DNA of 64,000 nt from Pictodentalium vernedei. Its lineage: Eukaryota > Mollusca > Scaphopoda > Dentaliida > Dentaliidae. Under the pieces are notes generated by a model. The model did no database searches. It saw nothing but the letters and a program-made list of their open reading frames with translations, and had not been told where the DNA came from. Made by a program: the position numbers and the translations under genes. Positions 41,128 through 52,833 of the stretch are shown here, piece after piece. The stretch is taken from NCBI GenBank assembly GCA_031216915.1, contig CM062296.1, positions 662,223,838 to 662,287,837 on the forward strand, given 5' to 3'. The stretch's first letter is position 1. Each line of letters opens with the position of its first letter.

Positions 41128-43762
41128 ACTAGAGGCTCTACAGAGCCTGTAATCACTCATCTGGAAATACATATAAAAATGTGATTTCCCATAGGCTTTC
41201 CATGGTAACTATGAGCTGCAATTGTGGCCATGTTTGCAACATTACATCAAAATTACGTGAGGATCATTGGTAGAAGGTGTCCCAGTCTTCAATCACGTGA
41301 AGTTTCAAAACATTTGAATCCATCAAACAGAATCATAGAATGTCTCTGGTGGCCATATTTTCCAGCCAATGGGAACAAAAAGAGGATCGTTTGTAGAGGG
41401 CCTCCTATAGACCATTCTTGCCAAGTTTTGGTTCATGTTAGCTCAATAGTTCCAGAGAGAAGATGAAAATGTGATATCCTATAGGTTTTTCTATAGTAAC
41501 TATAAACCGCAATTGTGGCCATGTTTGCAAAATGATCAACATTAAAATGAGGAACGTTGGTGGAGAGGGTCCCAGTTATCAACCATGCAAAGTTTCAAAA
41601 CATTTGGCCCTGTGGTTTCAGAGGAGAAAAGTTTTCAAAATTGACCAATCAGATTCAAAGAATGCTTCTGGTGGCCACGTTTTTTCACCCAACGGGAATA
41701 AAATGAGTAACAGTTGTAGACAACCTCTCATAGACAATGCCTGCCAAGTCTGGTTCACATTGGCTCAGTACTTTCAGTGAAGATGATGAAAATGTGATTT
41801 CCTATAGGGTTTCTATAGTAACTATAAGCCACAATTGCAGCCATAATTGCAACCCGATGAAGATTAAAATAAGGATCATTGGTAGAGGGGATTACACTCA
41901 TCAGTCACATTAAGTTTTTTCAAACCATTTGGCCTTGTAATTTCAAAGAAGATTTTCTTGAAAATGCACACATTTATGAATTCTGTTTCAACAAAAAAAA
42001 TCTGTCAAAAAAGGGTTAAAGTATTTTGAAAATTACAATTTTTTCAGACAGTATTCTCTTTCAAAATAGCTTTTGGATAGGTAAAGGGTTACAGGAATCT
42101 TAAAAGATATACAATAATTACTGTCATCTGAGCTGACATGATTGCAAGATAATGATCAACTTTCCTAGATTTTCCAAACAATCTGTCAACATATATCAAA
42201 CATATTTAGATTACAGCTGAAGATATCAACCTACAGTTGCACTTGTTTTACAGTACAAATCAAAATAAGTTGTGTAGGATAATCCTATTAACTATGTATC
42301 TTTTCTCTTCCTACACTGATAAGACCAGAAGCTGACATCATTTTCTGGAAAGCTCTCACTGATAGCTTTTCCAGAAAATGTCAGATTCTGATCTTGTCAT
42401 GACAGAAGCTGCAGTCTACTTAGTTTATTGCAGTTATGCTACAGCTTATTTTGACTTGTACTGTATACACAATATTTTGGGTTTTTTTTCCCCAGTTCTC
42501 AGTGGAGAAAAAACTGGAACCAATCCTTACCAGATTCTCAAAAAACAAGTATTTTGCTGACAGTACAGATCTTCGTGCAGACAGGAGATGCATTGGGTTA
42601 AGCATTAGAATATAGCCTCTGGTGGCCACATATTTCCATCCTCTCATAAACCATTCCTGCGAAGTTTGGCTCACGTCGGCTCAGTAGTTCCAGAGAAGAA
42701 GATGAAAATGTGATTTCCCATAGGGTTTCTATAGTAACTATAAGCCACAATTGTGGCCATGTTTACAACCCGATCAACATTAAATGAGGATCGTTGGTAG
42801 AGAGGGTCCCAGTCATCACTTATGGGAAGTATCAAAACATTTGGCCTGGCGTTTCAGAGGAGAAGATTTTTGAAAATCCACCTATCAGAATCAAAGAATG
42901 CCTCTGGCGGCCATGTTTTTCAACCCACGGGAACAAAATGAGGATCGTTTGTAGAGGACCTCCCATAGACCATCCCTGCCAGGTTTGGTTCACGTTGGCT
43001 CAGTAGTTCTGGAGAAGAAGATGAAAATGTGATTTCCCATAGGGTTTCTATAGTAAATATAAGCCGCAATTGTGGCCATGTTTGCAACTCGATCAACCTT
43101 AAATGAGGAGCGTTAGTAGAGGGGGTCCCAGTCATCATTTATGTGAAGTATCAAAACATTTGGCCTGGCAGTTTCAGAGGAGAAGATTTTTGAAAATCCA
43201 CCAATCAGAATCAAAGAAGCCTCTGGCGGCCATGTTTTTCAATCGACGGGAACAAAATGAGCATCGTTTGTAGAGGACCTCCCATTGACTATCCCTGCTA
43301 GGTTTGTTTTCACATCGCCTCGGTTTTTCCCGAGAAGAAAAGGAAAATGTGATTTCCCATAGGGTTTCTATAGTAACTATAAGCTGCAATTGTGGCCATA
43401 TTTACAAACCGATCAACATTAAATGAGAATCATTGGTAGAGGGGGTCCAAGTCATCATTTATATGAAGTTTCAAAACATTTGACCTGGCAGTTTCAGAGG
43501 AAAAGAGTTTTGAAAATCCCCCAACCAGAATCCAAGAATGCCTCTGGAAGCCGTGTTTTTATTCCGATGGGAACAAAATGAGGACCGTTTGTAGGGGACC
43601 TCCCATAGACCATTCCTGCCAAGTTTGGTTCACACCGGCTCAGCGGTTACAGAGAAGATGAAAATGTGAAAAGTTTACGGACGCCAAACACCGGACGACA
43701 GATGACGACGGATGCCAAGTGATGAGAAAAGCTAACATGGCCTTTTAGGCCAGGTGAGCTAA
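41128..43762 (+). mobile_element. Helitron-like element with ~320-bp tandem core, 3' hairpin + CTAA
   Basis: The left end has a hairpin, GGCTCTACAGAGCC (41134-41147). The right end has GACGACAGATGACGACGGAT, then a GGCCTTTTAGGCC hairpin (43739-43751), 7 bases and CTAA (43759-43762). A 3' hairpin shortly before CTRR is the hallmark of Helitrons. The core consists of six or so units of about 290-330 bp sharing GATTTCCCATAGGGTTTCTA, CAATTGTGGCCATGTTTGCA, AAACATTTGGCCTG and ACCTCCCATAGACCAT. No Rep/helicase ORF, so non-autonomous. It is split at about 42.0-42.65 kb by MITE insertions. Confidence 0.6.
42251..42463. mobile_element. TA-flanked hairpin MITE, copy 1
   Basis: TA at 42249-42250 and 42464-42465 flank CAGTACAAATCAAAATAAG and CTTATTTTGACTTGTACTG. 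The centre folds on GACATCATTTTCTGGAAAGC and CTTTTCCAGAAAATGTC. TA duplication fits Tc1/mariner-type mobilisation. It sits within the Helitron-like core. Confidence 0.8.
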
Positions 43763-44058
43763 AAATCACGTTCGTCTCCCCCCAACCCTGCCAACCAACT
43801 GCTTTGTAAAAAGCAGTGGCTCAAATAAGCCTAAAAGGCAAACCACAATCAAGTTGCCTTGAAGGAATTTAAAGTGGGTTGGTGGAAGGAAGCAAGGGAG
43901 AAATAAGGGTGTTAGGGTTCAGAGATCTGAAAAAACAGAGGCATAAAAGAAGTCTCACCTTGTACTTGTGTTCATATTGCAATGACCATCACCCAAAACA
44001 CTCTGAACAAGGAAGTCTGTTTCACAACCCTTACTCATCCCTCCAGGCACACATCCTT
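43763..44058. other. Non-coding stretch with a weak plus-strand frame
   Basis: A frame from 43879 contains LYLCSYCNDHHPKH, which could be a C2H2-like fragment, but it runs straight into the repeat at 44059. I do not call it a gene. Confidence 0.3.
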
Positions 44059-44240
44059 AGGGCTGCACGGTATTCAAATTTCAATACTGGTATCGGTATT
44101 GAAAGAAATACCACGATATAACTGTATATCATAGACTAGTTCAGAATCTGAACGTAGTTATCAGTACCTGTGACTGATAACCACTGATACTGATGATTAC
44201 ATTCAGATTGCTGAACTAATTAACAAATAACAGGGGCAAA
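44059..44240. mobile_element. hAT-type MITE fragment
   Basis: AGGGCTGCACGGTATTCAAA and ATACCACGATAT with inverted ATACTGG/GGTATTG sequence resemble a widespread class of hAT-type miniature elements with GGGCTGCACGGTAT tips. A further inverted pair (TAGTTCAGAATCTGAACGTA; GATTGCTGAACTAATT) spans 44136-44222. Limits are approximate. Confidence 0.45.
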
Positions 44241-45212
44241 ATATCGATGCGAATACCCATATCGTTTCATGTAAAGATTTGCCCAAATCTCCAAGAACGT
44301 GAAATCTTAGTACATTCGCGTAAAAAATACAGTTTTTGATTGTAGAACACTTATTACTTTTTGCCTTATGGCTATTTCATTACCACAATACATGTATATA
44401 GTCAAGTGTATCCAGCCGGTGTACAAGTCACACTTTTTCCCTTAAAAAATGCCCCCCAAATTAAGGGTGCATCTTATACATCAGTAAGACAGACCATCCA
44501 ATTTGTGGGGTGGGGTGGGGGGGGGGGGGGAACTCAGGCAATGTTCTGGGAAGCTTAATTCGTAAACAGCTGACAACACAGTTATATTTTTGGCTGATTA
44601 ACAATTGAATAAATTTTACTGTACTTGCTACCTTATGTTCAGCTGAAACCAATATCTTCAATAGAGCATTTTTTTACAAACATGCACAGCATTTGGTTGA
44701 AAAATGACTTGAGAGTTTTCCTCTGAAAAGACCGACAAAGTTCAGGTTCACCACTAAGGTGTGTGTGTGGGGGGGAACTCTCTTAACCAGACAGGATAAA
44801 TACTTGAGCTAATGTCATACAGCAATCTGTCATACAAGCTAGAGGTCTGGAGTACCTGATTTGGACTGGGGTGTGGAGGGGGGGGGGGGGGGGGCAGCAT
44901 GACCAGTTAGGAGTACAGGACATATTAATTAAATGAGAAGTCCACAAATAAATTCCTAAGAAGTCTTTTAAGCTATAATCCCCCCCAATATTCAAACTAC
45001 TTTGATTATGTAGTTGGAATATTTTATAAGTCAGGACTTGAGTCCTTTTTACAGTCAGGACAAATCAGGTTACACCCACACCCCCATTTGGTTATCTCCA
45101 CGATACCTCCGCCTGAATTGGTTAGAACTGTTTTAAACTGGAAAACAGTAGAACATGGATATGGGGAGAACAGTGGTGTTTCAAAAAGTGCAACAACAAT
45201 TAATGGAGCATA
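44241..45212. other. Non-coding AT-rich stretch with two G tracts
   Basis: G14 at 44517-44530 and G17 at 44878-44894. No gene or family recognised. Confidence 0.45.
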
Positions 45213-45443
45213 TTAACTCTTGAGGGTCTGGAGATTTTTATACATTCTGGCCATACTTTGGAAGTCTTCCTCCTGTGGCTTTGCAGTTGTTTCTAGTCAT
45301 GTAGGCAGCCAGGACCTGCCTAGAAATAAGTGACAAGGTACTTAGAAAACAAGTTTGGAGTTTACCCAAACATTGCATGTTGGGTCGCCTGTTCCTTTGC
45401 ATTAAAAAGTTATCAAAGTCGGAATTAGGCCCCTAAGGGTTAA
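45213..45443. mobile_element. TTAA-flanked MITE, family C
   Basis: TTAACTCTTGAGGGTCTGG at the left and GGCCCCTAAGGGTTAA at the right form imperfect inverted tips bounded by TTAA; 231 bp. Confidence 0.6.
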
Positions 45444-46562
45444 ATAGAATGGAGATCTACAATACAGCCTATAACAAAGTGTACTGTTAGGCAATATTCA
45501 TTTGTTAATAACACCATATTTGTGCCTTATTATGGCGATACTCCTATGGCATGAGCAGGATATTTTTTAAATGTTGTGGTGTGCATTGGAAGACAAACAT
45601 ATGCATAACAAGATATTTGCACAATCATCATTCGTAAATTAACTGATGAAAATCACCATGGTGCGTGTTTTGTTATATTTCAACTTTCTATGGTGGCTTG
45701 TAAGTACAATGCAGTATGACTATTGTATCACAGACATACATGACATATTCCATCCAGGACATATTGGATGCTAATATGTTTTGTGAGGAGCATCACATTG
45801 AGGTTCATGCACATTTTATGACTGACATGTATGGTGGGCAAAATTATAATTGACTGATGGGTTTGAAAAAGAATATTGTGATATCCAAGTCAAAATATCA
45901 TGCAAATAAGGTGCTAACAGCACATGCAGGATTATTTTAGGCTGTATTGTTGTTGTGCCCATCCATAATGCTATATTTTATGATATAAAACAAGAGAATC
46001 ACACTCCATATCTTGTAAAGTTTGATGCAATCATATCTTTTTGTCACAGAAATCATCTTGAGCACATTTTCTGCACAGGAACCATTAATTGCTTCCCTTA
46101 GTTTCTTTCATCAACTGGTTTTAAACTTCCATGATTTATTATTTCTGACCAGCATACTTCTGGTTTATAAATAAAGAGTATTGTTAGCATCATATGTCAC
46201 AACAATTTTTTTAACCATCTTTTCAGCATGTGGATTTACCTGAGAAATGAGAAAAAAGTATCATCAACCCAAAATTTTGATGACAAGTTTTCACGAGTCA
46301 TTTCAAATAAACCAAGAAAAACTGAAAAAGTGAAATGTAAACATAGCAATCCTTCACTTTTCTTGATACATTTGGATGTAAATGCTCTTCACCTTTTACA
46401 TGTTTTAATTCTTTACCTAAAACAACTAAAAGATGACATTTGCTAAAAAACATTTCTTGAGTTACAAAATTGTTTTTATTTTATCAGTCCTACATTTCTA
46501 TCCACACAAGTCAAGTAAATAATAAGGCAACTCATTTTTGTAAAGATGTGCTGTTAAGGGAG
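45444..46562. other. Long AT-rich stretch without recognisable features
   Basis: I see no gene, tandem repeat or inverted repeat of note. Confidence 0.4.
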
Positions 46563-46745
46563 TTAACCCTTTACCCATTTACATGATATAAAATTTTTTT
46601 TAGTTTAATTATATTTTTTAAACTTTTCACAAAATGTCAAGAAAACTGTATCATGTCATTCCTTATTAGAAGGATTTCAATAAGCTCATTCCAATGAGGG
46701 GGGTCACATAATATGGTTTTGTTGAAATATTTTGGAAACAAGACT
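46563..46745. mobile_element. Truncated copy of TTAA MITE family B
   Basis: TTAACCCTTTACCCATTTAC at the left matches family B, and AAGCTCATTCCAATGAGGGG matches its palindrome core; the right TTAA end is missing. Confidence 0.55.
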
Positions 46746-46995
46746 AGTGGTGACCGCCCGGCCACAGATGCCTAGAACAATAGGCAAAATGGCCTATAAT
46801 ACTGGAATGAAAAGTTTTGTGTTGAATTTGGGGCTCAATATAGTCCATAAGTTTTTTTAATTTAAAAAAAATACATCTGAACATAGCAGCCAAAAGTGGT
46901 ATTGACCTTATTTCCATAAGATCAATACAGCCACTAATATGTTGGAACTTTCTCCACAGAACCATACACACACTGATGTCACTTGAATTGGCATA

Positions 46996-47204
46996 CAGTA
47001 CAAGCTAAAAATAAAGTTGTAGGATAACCGCTATGTATCTTTCTCTTCCTACCCTGGTAAGGCCAGAAACTAACATCATTTTCTGGAAATCTTTCACAAA
47101 GAGCTTTCGAGAAAATGATGTCAGATTCCTGGTCTTATCAGTGCACAAGCAGCAGTATACTTAGTTTATTGCAGTTTTGTTACCACTTATTTCAGCTTGT
47201 ACTG
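46996..47204. mobile_element. TA-flanked hairpin MITE, copy 2
   Basis: Same family as 42251-42463: TA-CAGTACAAGC at the left, GCTTGTACTG-TA at the right, and an inner palindrome on CATCATTTTCTGGAAA and CGAGAAAATGATG. Confidence 0.8.
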
Positions 47205-47343
47205 TAAGTGCAAGATCTTTTGACAATGATATCTGAATGGTTTTAATGGAGACAAAATTATTCACCCACGAGTGGAAGTTAGTTTATTTTTAAAAAAACA
47301 AAAAACTTTCTTGGATAAGGATTAACTGATATAGACTAACCTT

Positions 47344-47594
47344 TTAACCCTTTACCTAACATGAAAAGCAGACGACACTTGCAAAAAAAATTCTTGAATC
47401 ACTAATTTTTTTCATTTTTTGTCTCAAAAACATAGGTTATGACCCCTCGTTGGAACGAGCTCGACGAGCTCGTTCCAACGAGGGGTCATAACCTATGTTT
47501 TTGAGACAAAAAATGAAAATATTTTGAAAATTAATTGGCGATTTTTGAGAATATCGCTGGCCGGTTTTGGCCGTTACGTTGGGTAAAGGGTTAA
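47344..47594. mobile_element. TTAA MITE family B with a near-perfect palindrome of about 110 bp
   Basis: TTAACCCTTTACCTAAC and GTTGGGTAAAGGGTTAA ends. The core 47405-47516 reads TTTTTTGTCTCAAAAACATA, then GGTTATGACCCCTCGTTGGA and ACGAGCTC, and mirrors itself almost perfectly around GAGCTCGACGAGCTC. Confidence 0.85.
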
Positions 47595-47599
47595 ACAAT

Positions 47600-47999
47600 G
47601 AAACCCTGCACATAGGAATTGTAAATGATGAAAGTGTGTAAGCAGACAACAACATTGTCAGCCAAGGATTACAGAATTATGGCTCCGGATGGACAAACAC
47701 AGTCTGTGAGAGAATTAAATTTTCCCGTTCCTGTGACCTTGAATTTTGTCACTCGAGCATGGTGCTGCTGTGCAAATGAAGTTCCACTAGTCTTTACCCT
47801 TGTGTTAAGTTTCATGGAAATACAGCATTACAGAGTTATGGCTCCAGATGAACAAATAAAGTCGGATGGACGAACAGACAGACAGATGGACAACCCAGAC
47901 TTAAGATGCCTCCCTATGGGGGGCATAAAATATTTTTTCAACTATGTAATTTCGAAACTACAGAGGTAGAGGCAGTCGATTCGTTAGGTAAAGGGTTAA
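47600..47999 (+). repeat. Small tandem-cored element with hairpin 3' end
   Basis: GGATTACAGAATTATGGCTC and GCATTACAGAGTTATGGCTC repeat about 160 bp apart, followed by GGACGAACAGACAGACAGAT and a hairpin GCCTCCCTATGGGGGGC with ATAAAA. TTAA next to GGTAAAGGG (47988-47999) is a MITE family B right end. Limits are approximate. Confidence 0.5.
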
Positions 48000-48221
48000 A
48001 ATTGTCACTGCAGAAACTCAAGGTAAGTGATTTGGGAAAATGTGTGTTATGTATTTAACACAGGTATTATTAAGTGGCTTACTGATTATAATTAACTTCT
48101 TTTTCATCAGTAGCTGTTATAACACGATCTAGAGTGATGGAGATAATTCCTATGATAATCACAGAAAAAATCACTGCACCCCAGGCCTGCATCCATTGAT
48201 TCTGAGCTCAGGTTGACATAT
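48000..48221. other. Non-coding spacer
   Basis: No recognisable feature. Confidence 0.4.
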
Positions 48222-48445
48222 CTATTTATCTAATAGTGTTTAAGGTCACATATTTCTACACAATGGCTAATTATGATTGCAACCTGGAAATAAAGTCAAG
48301 TTTAGTCAATTGTTTATACCCATGTTGCTCATTTTAGAGGACTTTCACTCCAAGAATTGGTGACTAGATTCTATTTTTCCAGTTAAACAGAGCTTGTGTA
48401 CCACAGTAAACAAGCACTGCTTTACTTTCTGGGGTTCCCACGGGG
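48222..48445 (-). mobile_element. Second SINE family, copy 2
   Basis: TAGTGTTTAAGGTCACATAT, CAATGGCTAATTATGA, ATTTTAGAGGACTTTC, ATTGGTGACTAGATTCTATT and AACAGAGCTTGTGTACC follow the order of 29041-29285. The tail microsatellite is short (ATTTATCTA). Confidence 0.65.
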
Positions 48446-49073
48446 GTAAGGAAATTTAAATTAATGGCAGGAATAGAAAGTCAAATGATCCAGGCCAAAG
48501 CAAGGATATTTATTCTTGCACTAATAAAAGAAAACCAACCGTTTGTTAGAATCAGAATTATCTTATTAGTGACTGCATAGATACATACATTTTCACGAGT
48601 GGCTGAATGCCCCCTTACTGATTGTAAGGATATATAAGTTTTCACTCACCGCTTTTAATTACTCTTGAAAAGTTTTATATCTTTGCAGTCACGAATGAGG
48701 TAATCTGATATCTACTCAAGGGACCTATGAAGCTTCGAGATTCAATTCCATTTTGAATCTTAAGTAGATATTCAGACTGATTCGAAATCAGCTGCCTAAT
48801 TCATTTCCTCACGAATCTTTTTCATAGGAATATGGCTTGGCATCAGTCATCTTCACTGTCTCACAAAATGTATAGTTCAGATGGAAATTGTTCATAAATA
48901 ATGTTGAAATAAAAGACTGACGGCAACTTCCGATATATTAACATAAATAATATCTTCGCTCATGCCACCAGCCATGCTAATTCCAATATCACTAGTCTCT
49001 ACCACTGTTGAATACAAATTTAAGATTTTCAAGCAATGCCGACGATGAACTATAATCCTAACAGGGTAATATT
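48446..49073. other. Non-coding stretch
   Basis: A short inverted pair (ATATCTACTCAAGGG; TTAAGTAGATATTC) lies near 48706-48770. Otherwise nothing is recognised. Confidence 0.4.
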
Positions 49074-49130
49074 CCAACTACATCACCAAGGCATGCCTTC
49101 GAAGAAGGCATGCCTTGATGATGTAGTTGG
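49074..49130. repeat. Near-perfect 57-bp palindrome
   Basis: CCAACTACATCA then CCAAGGCATGCCTTC mirrors GAAGGCATGCCTTG then ATGATGTAGTTGG, leaving a loop of only a few bases. It has no MITE-like flanks that I can see. Confidence 0.9.
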
Positions 49131-49500
49131 ATTAATTTATCAATCCAACTATACCATATAGGCACTCCTTCATAAATTGTAACAAAACAAATTCATACAG
49201 GCTAAATAGTTTCACTTCACATATTTTATGAAGCACATCTACAGAAGATGAAGCCTTCAAGTTGTGGCACCCGCACTTCAGAAAAATGCCCAAATTTTAA
49301 ATTTCACCACTCAACCAGTTGAGTTATCTTCTGCAAAACAGAGCAAATTGGATAGAATAAATATACAATTTAATCATGCTTTGTTGAAAACATGTGCAAA
49401 CAGACCTTCATTTAAAAATGAAAGTGTCAATGACACTGTAGCTCAACTTGTCAAGACATGTACATGTATAGTATGTGACACAGCAATGACAAACATCTAG
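49131..49500. other. Non-coding stretch
   Basis: No gene seen; a 78-codon frame (49264-49500) has no recognisable features. Confidence 0.35.
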
Positions 49501-51249
49501 GTAATGACCTGATAACAAATGTACATATAAAGTATTGTAACGGTCTGTACATAAATACTGGCCGTAGCCTGTAACAAATGTATAGGTAAAGTATTGTAAA
49601 GGTGGGTGACAGTCAGATGCTAAATAGAAAAGAAATCTTTGAGTCCCAGAGTGAGTCTGACTGAACCCCAAAATATTTGTTCTCATAGCACAGTGATAAC
49701 AAAGGCACCCCAAAACACACTCATTCCTGTCCCAAGGTGAAAACAAAGGTACCCAGGAAGTTTCGTGAAGATCAATTCATAAATACGAGCTGTATAAAAG
49801 TTGTGACAAAAAACTGATTGGACCTAATTTCAGTACAAAATGGCCACTGGCAGCCATCTTGAATTTTGGACTGCACTCAGAAACACTTGTTCTCGTCCCA
49901 AGGTGATAACAAAGGTACCCAAGAAGGTTCATGAAGATCAGTTGATAAATACAGCCTCTAGCCCGAGCCGTATTGACATGTGCACTTACAGTGTATAAGT
50001 AGAACTAAATAAATCAAAATTCATCTAATTTGCATAATTTCTGCACGAGAAAAAAACCCGTAATGTATGTGATGTATTCCATTTTACTAAACATTCCTAC
50101 AAAAATTTATTCAAATCAGAACTTTCATACAGAAGTTCTGTACAAAAGGCTGATTGCACTAATTTTGGTACAAAATGGCTGCTGGTGGCCATCTTGAATT
50201 TCGGACCACACCCAAAAACACTCGTTCTCATCCCACGGTGATAACAAAGGTCCAAAAGAAGTTTCGTAAAGATCGGTTCATAAATACGGCCTCTAGCCTG
50301 AGCTGTATAGAAGTTGTGTATAAAAAACTGATTAGACCTAATTTCGGTACGAAATGGCCACTGGCAGCCATCTTGAATTTTGGACCGAACTCAGAAACGC
50401 TCGTTCTCATTCCAAGGTGATAACAGAGGTACTCAAGAAGTTTTGTGAAGATCGGTTGATAAATACAGCCTTTAGCCTGAGCCGTATTGACATGTGCACT
50501 TACTGTGTGTAAGTAGCACTGAAAAAATCAAAGTTCATCTAATTTGCATAATTTCTGCACGAGAAAAAAACGCGTATTATATGTGATGTATCCCATGGTA
50601 CTAAACATTCACACAAAAAATTATTCAAGTCAGCACTTTCATATGGAAGTTCTGTGCAAAAATCTGATTGCACCTAATTTTGTACAAAATGGCTGCCATC
50701 GGCCATCTTGAATTTCAGACCACACCCAAAGACACTCATTCACGTCTCACGGTGATACCAAAGGCACCCAAGAAGTTTCGTAAAGATCGGTTTATAAATA
50801 CGGCCTCTAGCCCGAGCCATATTGGCATTTGCACTTACAGTGCTGAAAGTGACACTAAATGCATCAAAGTTAGTCTAATTTGCATAATTTACGTACGAGA
50901 AAAAAACCTGTATTATATGTGATGTATCCCATGGTACTAAACATTCATACAAAAAATTATTCAAATCAGCACTTACATATGGAAGTTCTGTACAAAAAAC
51001 AGATTTCTGCATCGTCGGTAAAAAATGGAGGCTGGCGGCCAACTTGAATTTCGGATCGGACCCCAAAACACTCGTTCTCGTCCCACAGTCATATCAAAGG
51101 TACCCAAGAAGTTTCGTAAAGATTGGTTCATAAATATGGCCTCTAGCCCGAGCCGTATTGAATTGTTGACGGACAGACGGACGGACGGACGACGGACAAC
51201 TACTGACCATGGCATAAGCTCAAATTTGGCTTCGCCAAAGTTAAGCTAA
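49500..51249 (+). mobile_element. Helitron-like element with ~335-bp tandem core, 3' hairpin + CTAA
   Basis: Units start near 49838, 50171, 50353, 50688 and 51025 (spacings about 333, 182, 335, 337; the 182-bp unit is partial). Shared phrases: AAAATGGC, GCCATCTTGAATTT(T/C)GGAC, CACTCGTTCTC, GAAGATCGGTT(C/G)ATAAATA and CTAATTTGCATAATTT. The 3' end has GACGGACAGACGGACGGACG, a hairpin TTTGGCTTCGCCAAA (51225-51239), 6 bases and CTAA (51246-51249). The 5' end is not resolved; a ~70-bp duplication (GTAACAAATGTA, AAGTATTGTAA) lies at 49510-49600. No protein is encoded. Confidence 0.6.
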
Positions 51250-51358
51250 AAATCCAGGCACGCTATACATCATGTGCCCAAGATGATCCCAAGGCACAAG
51301 GTTTCTTTGGTGGCGCACCAATTCAGAAAAATGCCTCGAAGTGCATAAAAAAAGGAAA
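51250..51358. other. Short spacer between Helitron-like elements
   Basis: No feature seen. Confidence 0.4.
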
Positions 51359-51879
51359 CAAGAGTCCCCAGGGGGGCTGAGGGCACTCACATGACATGGT
51401 AGCCTAAATATCAACCCAGGGAATTGATTTCAACAAGTTGCATCTGCTCCTCCTAAGAAAAGCTTATACCAAATATCCAAAGATTCTGACCAGTGGATCT
51501 GAAAAAAAAGAAGATTTTTAAAGAATATTACTCCCACAGGGAGCCCAAATATGAACCCAGGGACTTGACTTGAACAAACTTGAATCTCACCTCCAGTGGG
51601 ATGCTGTATACCAAATATAAAAAGATTCTAACTGGCGGATGTGAATAAGATTTTTGAAGAAAATTCCTCATATTGAACTAAGTTATAATTCGGACTCCCA
51701 CAGGGAGCCCAAATATGAACCCAGGGACTTGGCTTGAATCCGACTGCAGAATCTGAAGAAGATTTTTAAAGAAAAATTCCTCATATTGAACTAAGTTATA
51801 ATTCGTGATCCCACATCAGGCCTCGAAATAAGAGGCGAACGCTCGTACTGTTTGCCTATTGGTTATGCAGATTTATTTT

Positions 51880-52833
51880 CAGGTGAACGCTCGATCGGTT
51901 AACCAAAAATAATGCCGATGGCTGAAAAAATTAGTTGTTATGGGATGAGAAAAGTTTTCAATGTTTTTCCTCCCACTGATTTAAAAGAAGCACTGCAGTG
52001 AACAAAACGAAAACAAGATGTTCATGTGGTTATCATACAGCGTGTTTCAATCATTACTGTACTTGTGGGGGGTATAAATCTATAGTATTAGCAGTACTGA
52101 AGATCCGCAGTACCAACTTGTGGCGCCCTCTGGCTCTCGAAACAATTAATTTGTTTCGATTCTGAGAAAGACGATTGTCAGTTACAGCTAAAGGGAGCTA
52201 ACTGCTTTGTTAATACATTTACCGCACGTGAGGTATGAACTCTCGCACTGCACGTAGCTGAAAATAAGTCTTCGATACAATAAAAAGGAGACATATTGAA
52301 AATCAAATGAGCTGTTGTTAATTATTTGCATTCCGCCCCTTTTTACCCTACCAATCCATGAGAAAATTTTTCGAACACATTATGGAAATGTCTTTTATTC
52401 ACCAATGCTGACTTCTTATTTACGCGCTGATTCCATTTGAATAAACAGCCAGCATGGTTGTGAACATGGGTTTTTCCAAATGATTTCGAACATTGTGGCA
52501 CATATAAAGTTTTAGTTTGGAATTTTGAATTACATTCTCCGGATTCTGAAATGTAGGGGAAGGTAGATACAATTTACAATTGTTTCTTTCCCAATGTTAA
52601 TCAGAGACTGCCAATGCAACTCCCATGCCCTAAAGTTCAATGTATTCGTAATACAGACGTCCATCGACGGTATATGTCCCCATGATGCCATCCCCACACA
52701 ATTGCCCAATTCCCACTCCCAGTTCGAGACAAATGTGTTTGGGTTTCTGAAATAATAAGCCACACAGCAAAATAAACAATTAAAATTCTTTAATTGTTAT
52801 AAGACACAAAAATAGGCCGATGAAATTGTCAGA
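51880..52833. other. Non-coding interior of the 3.2-kb insertion
   Basis: AT-rich; no gene or tandem structure seen. Confidence 0.4.

Noticed and set aside
43879..44121. Possible C2H2-like exon (LYLCSYCNDHHPKH)
   Set aside because: It runs into a hAT-type MITE, has only one cysteine pair and lacks splice context that I could trust.
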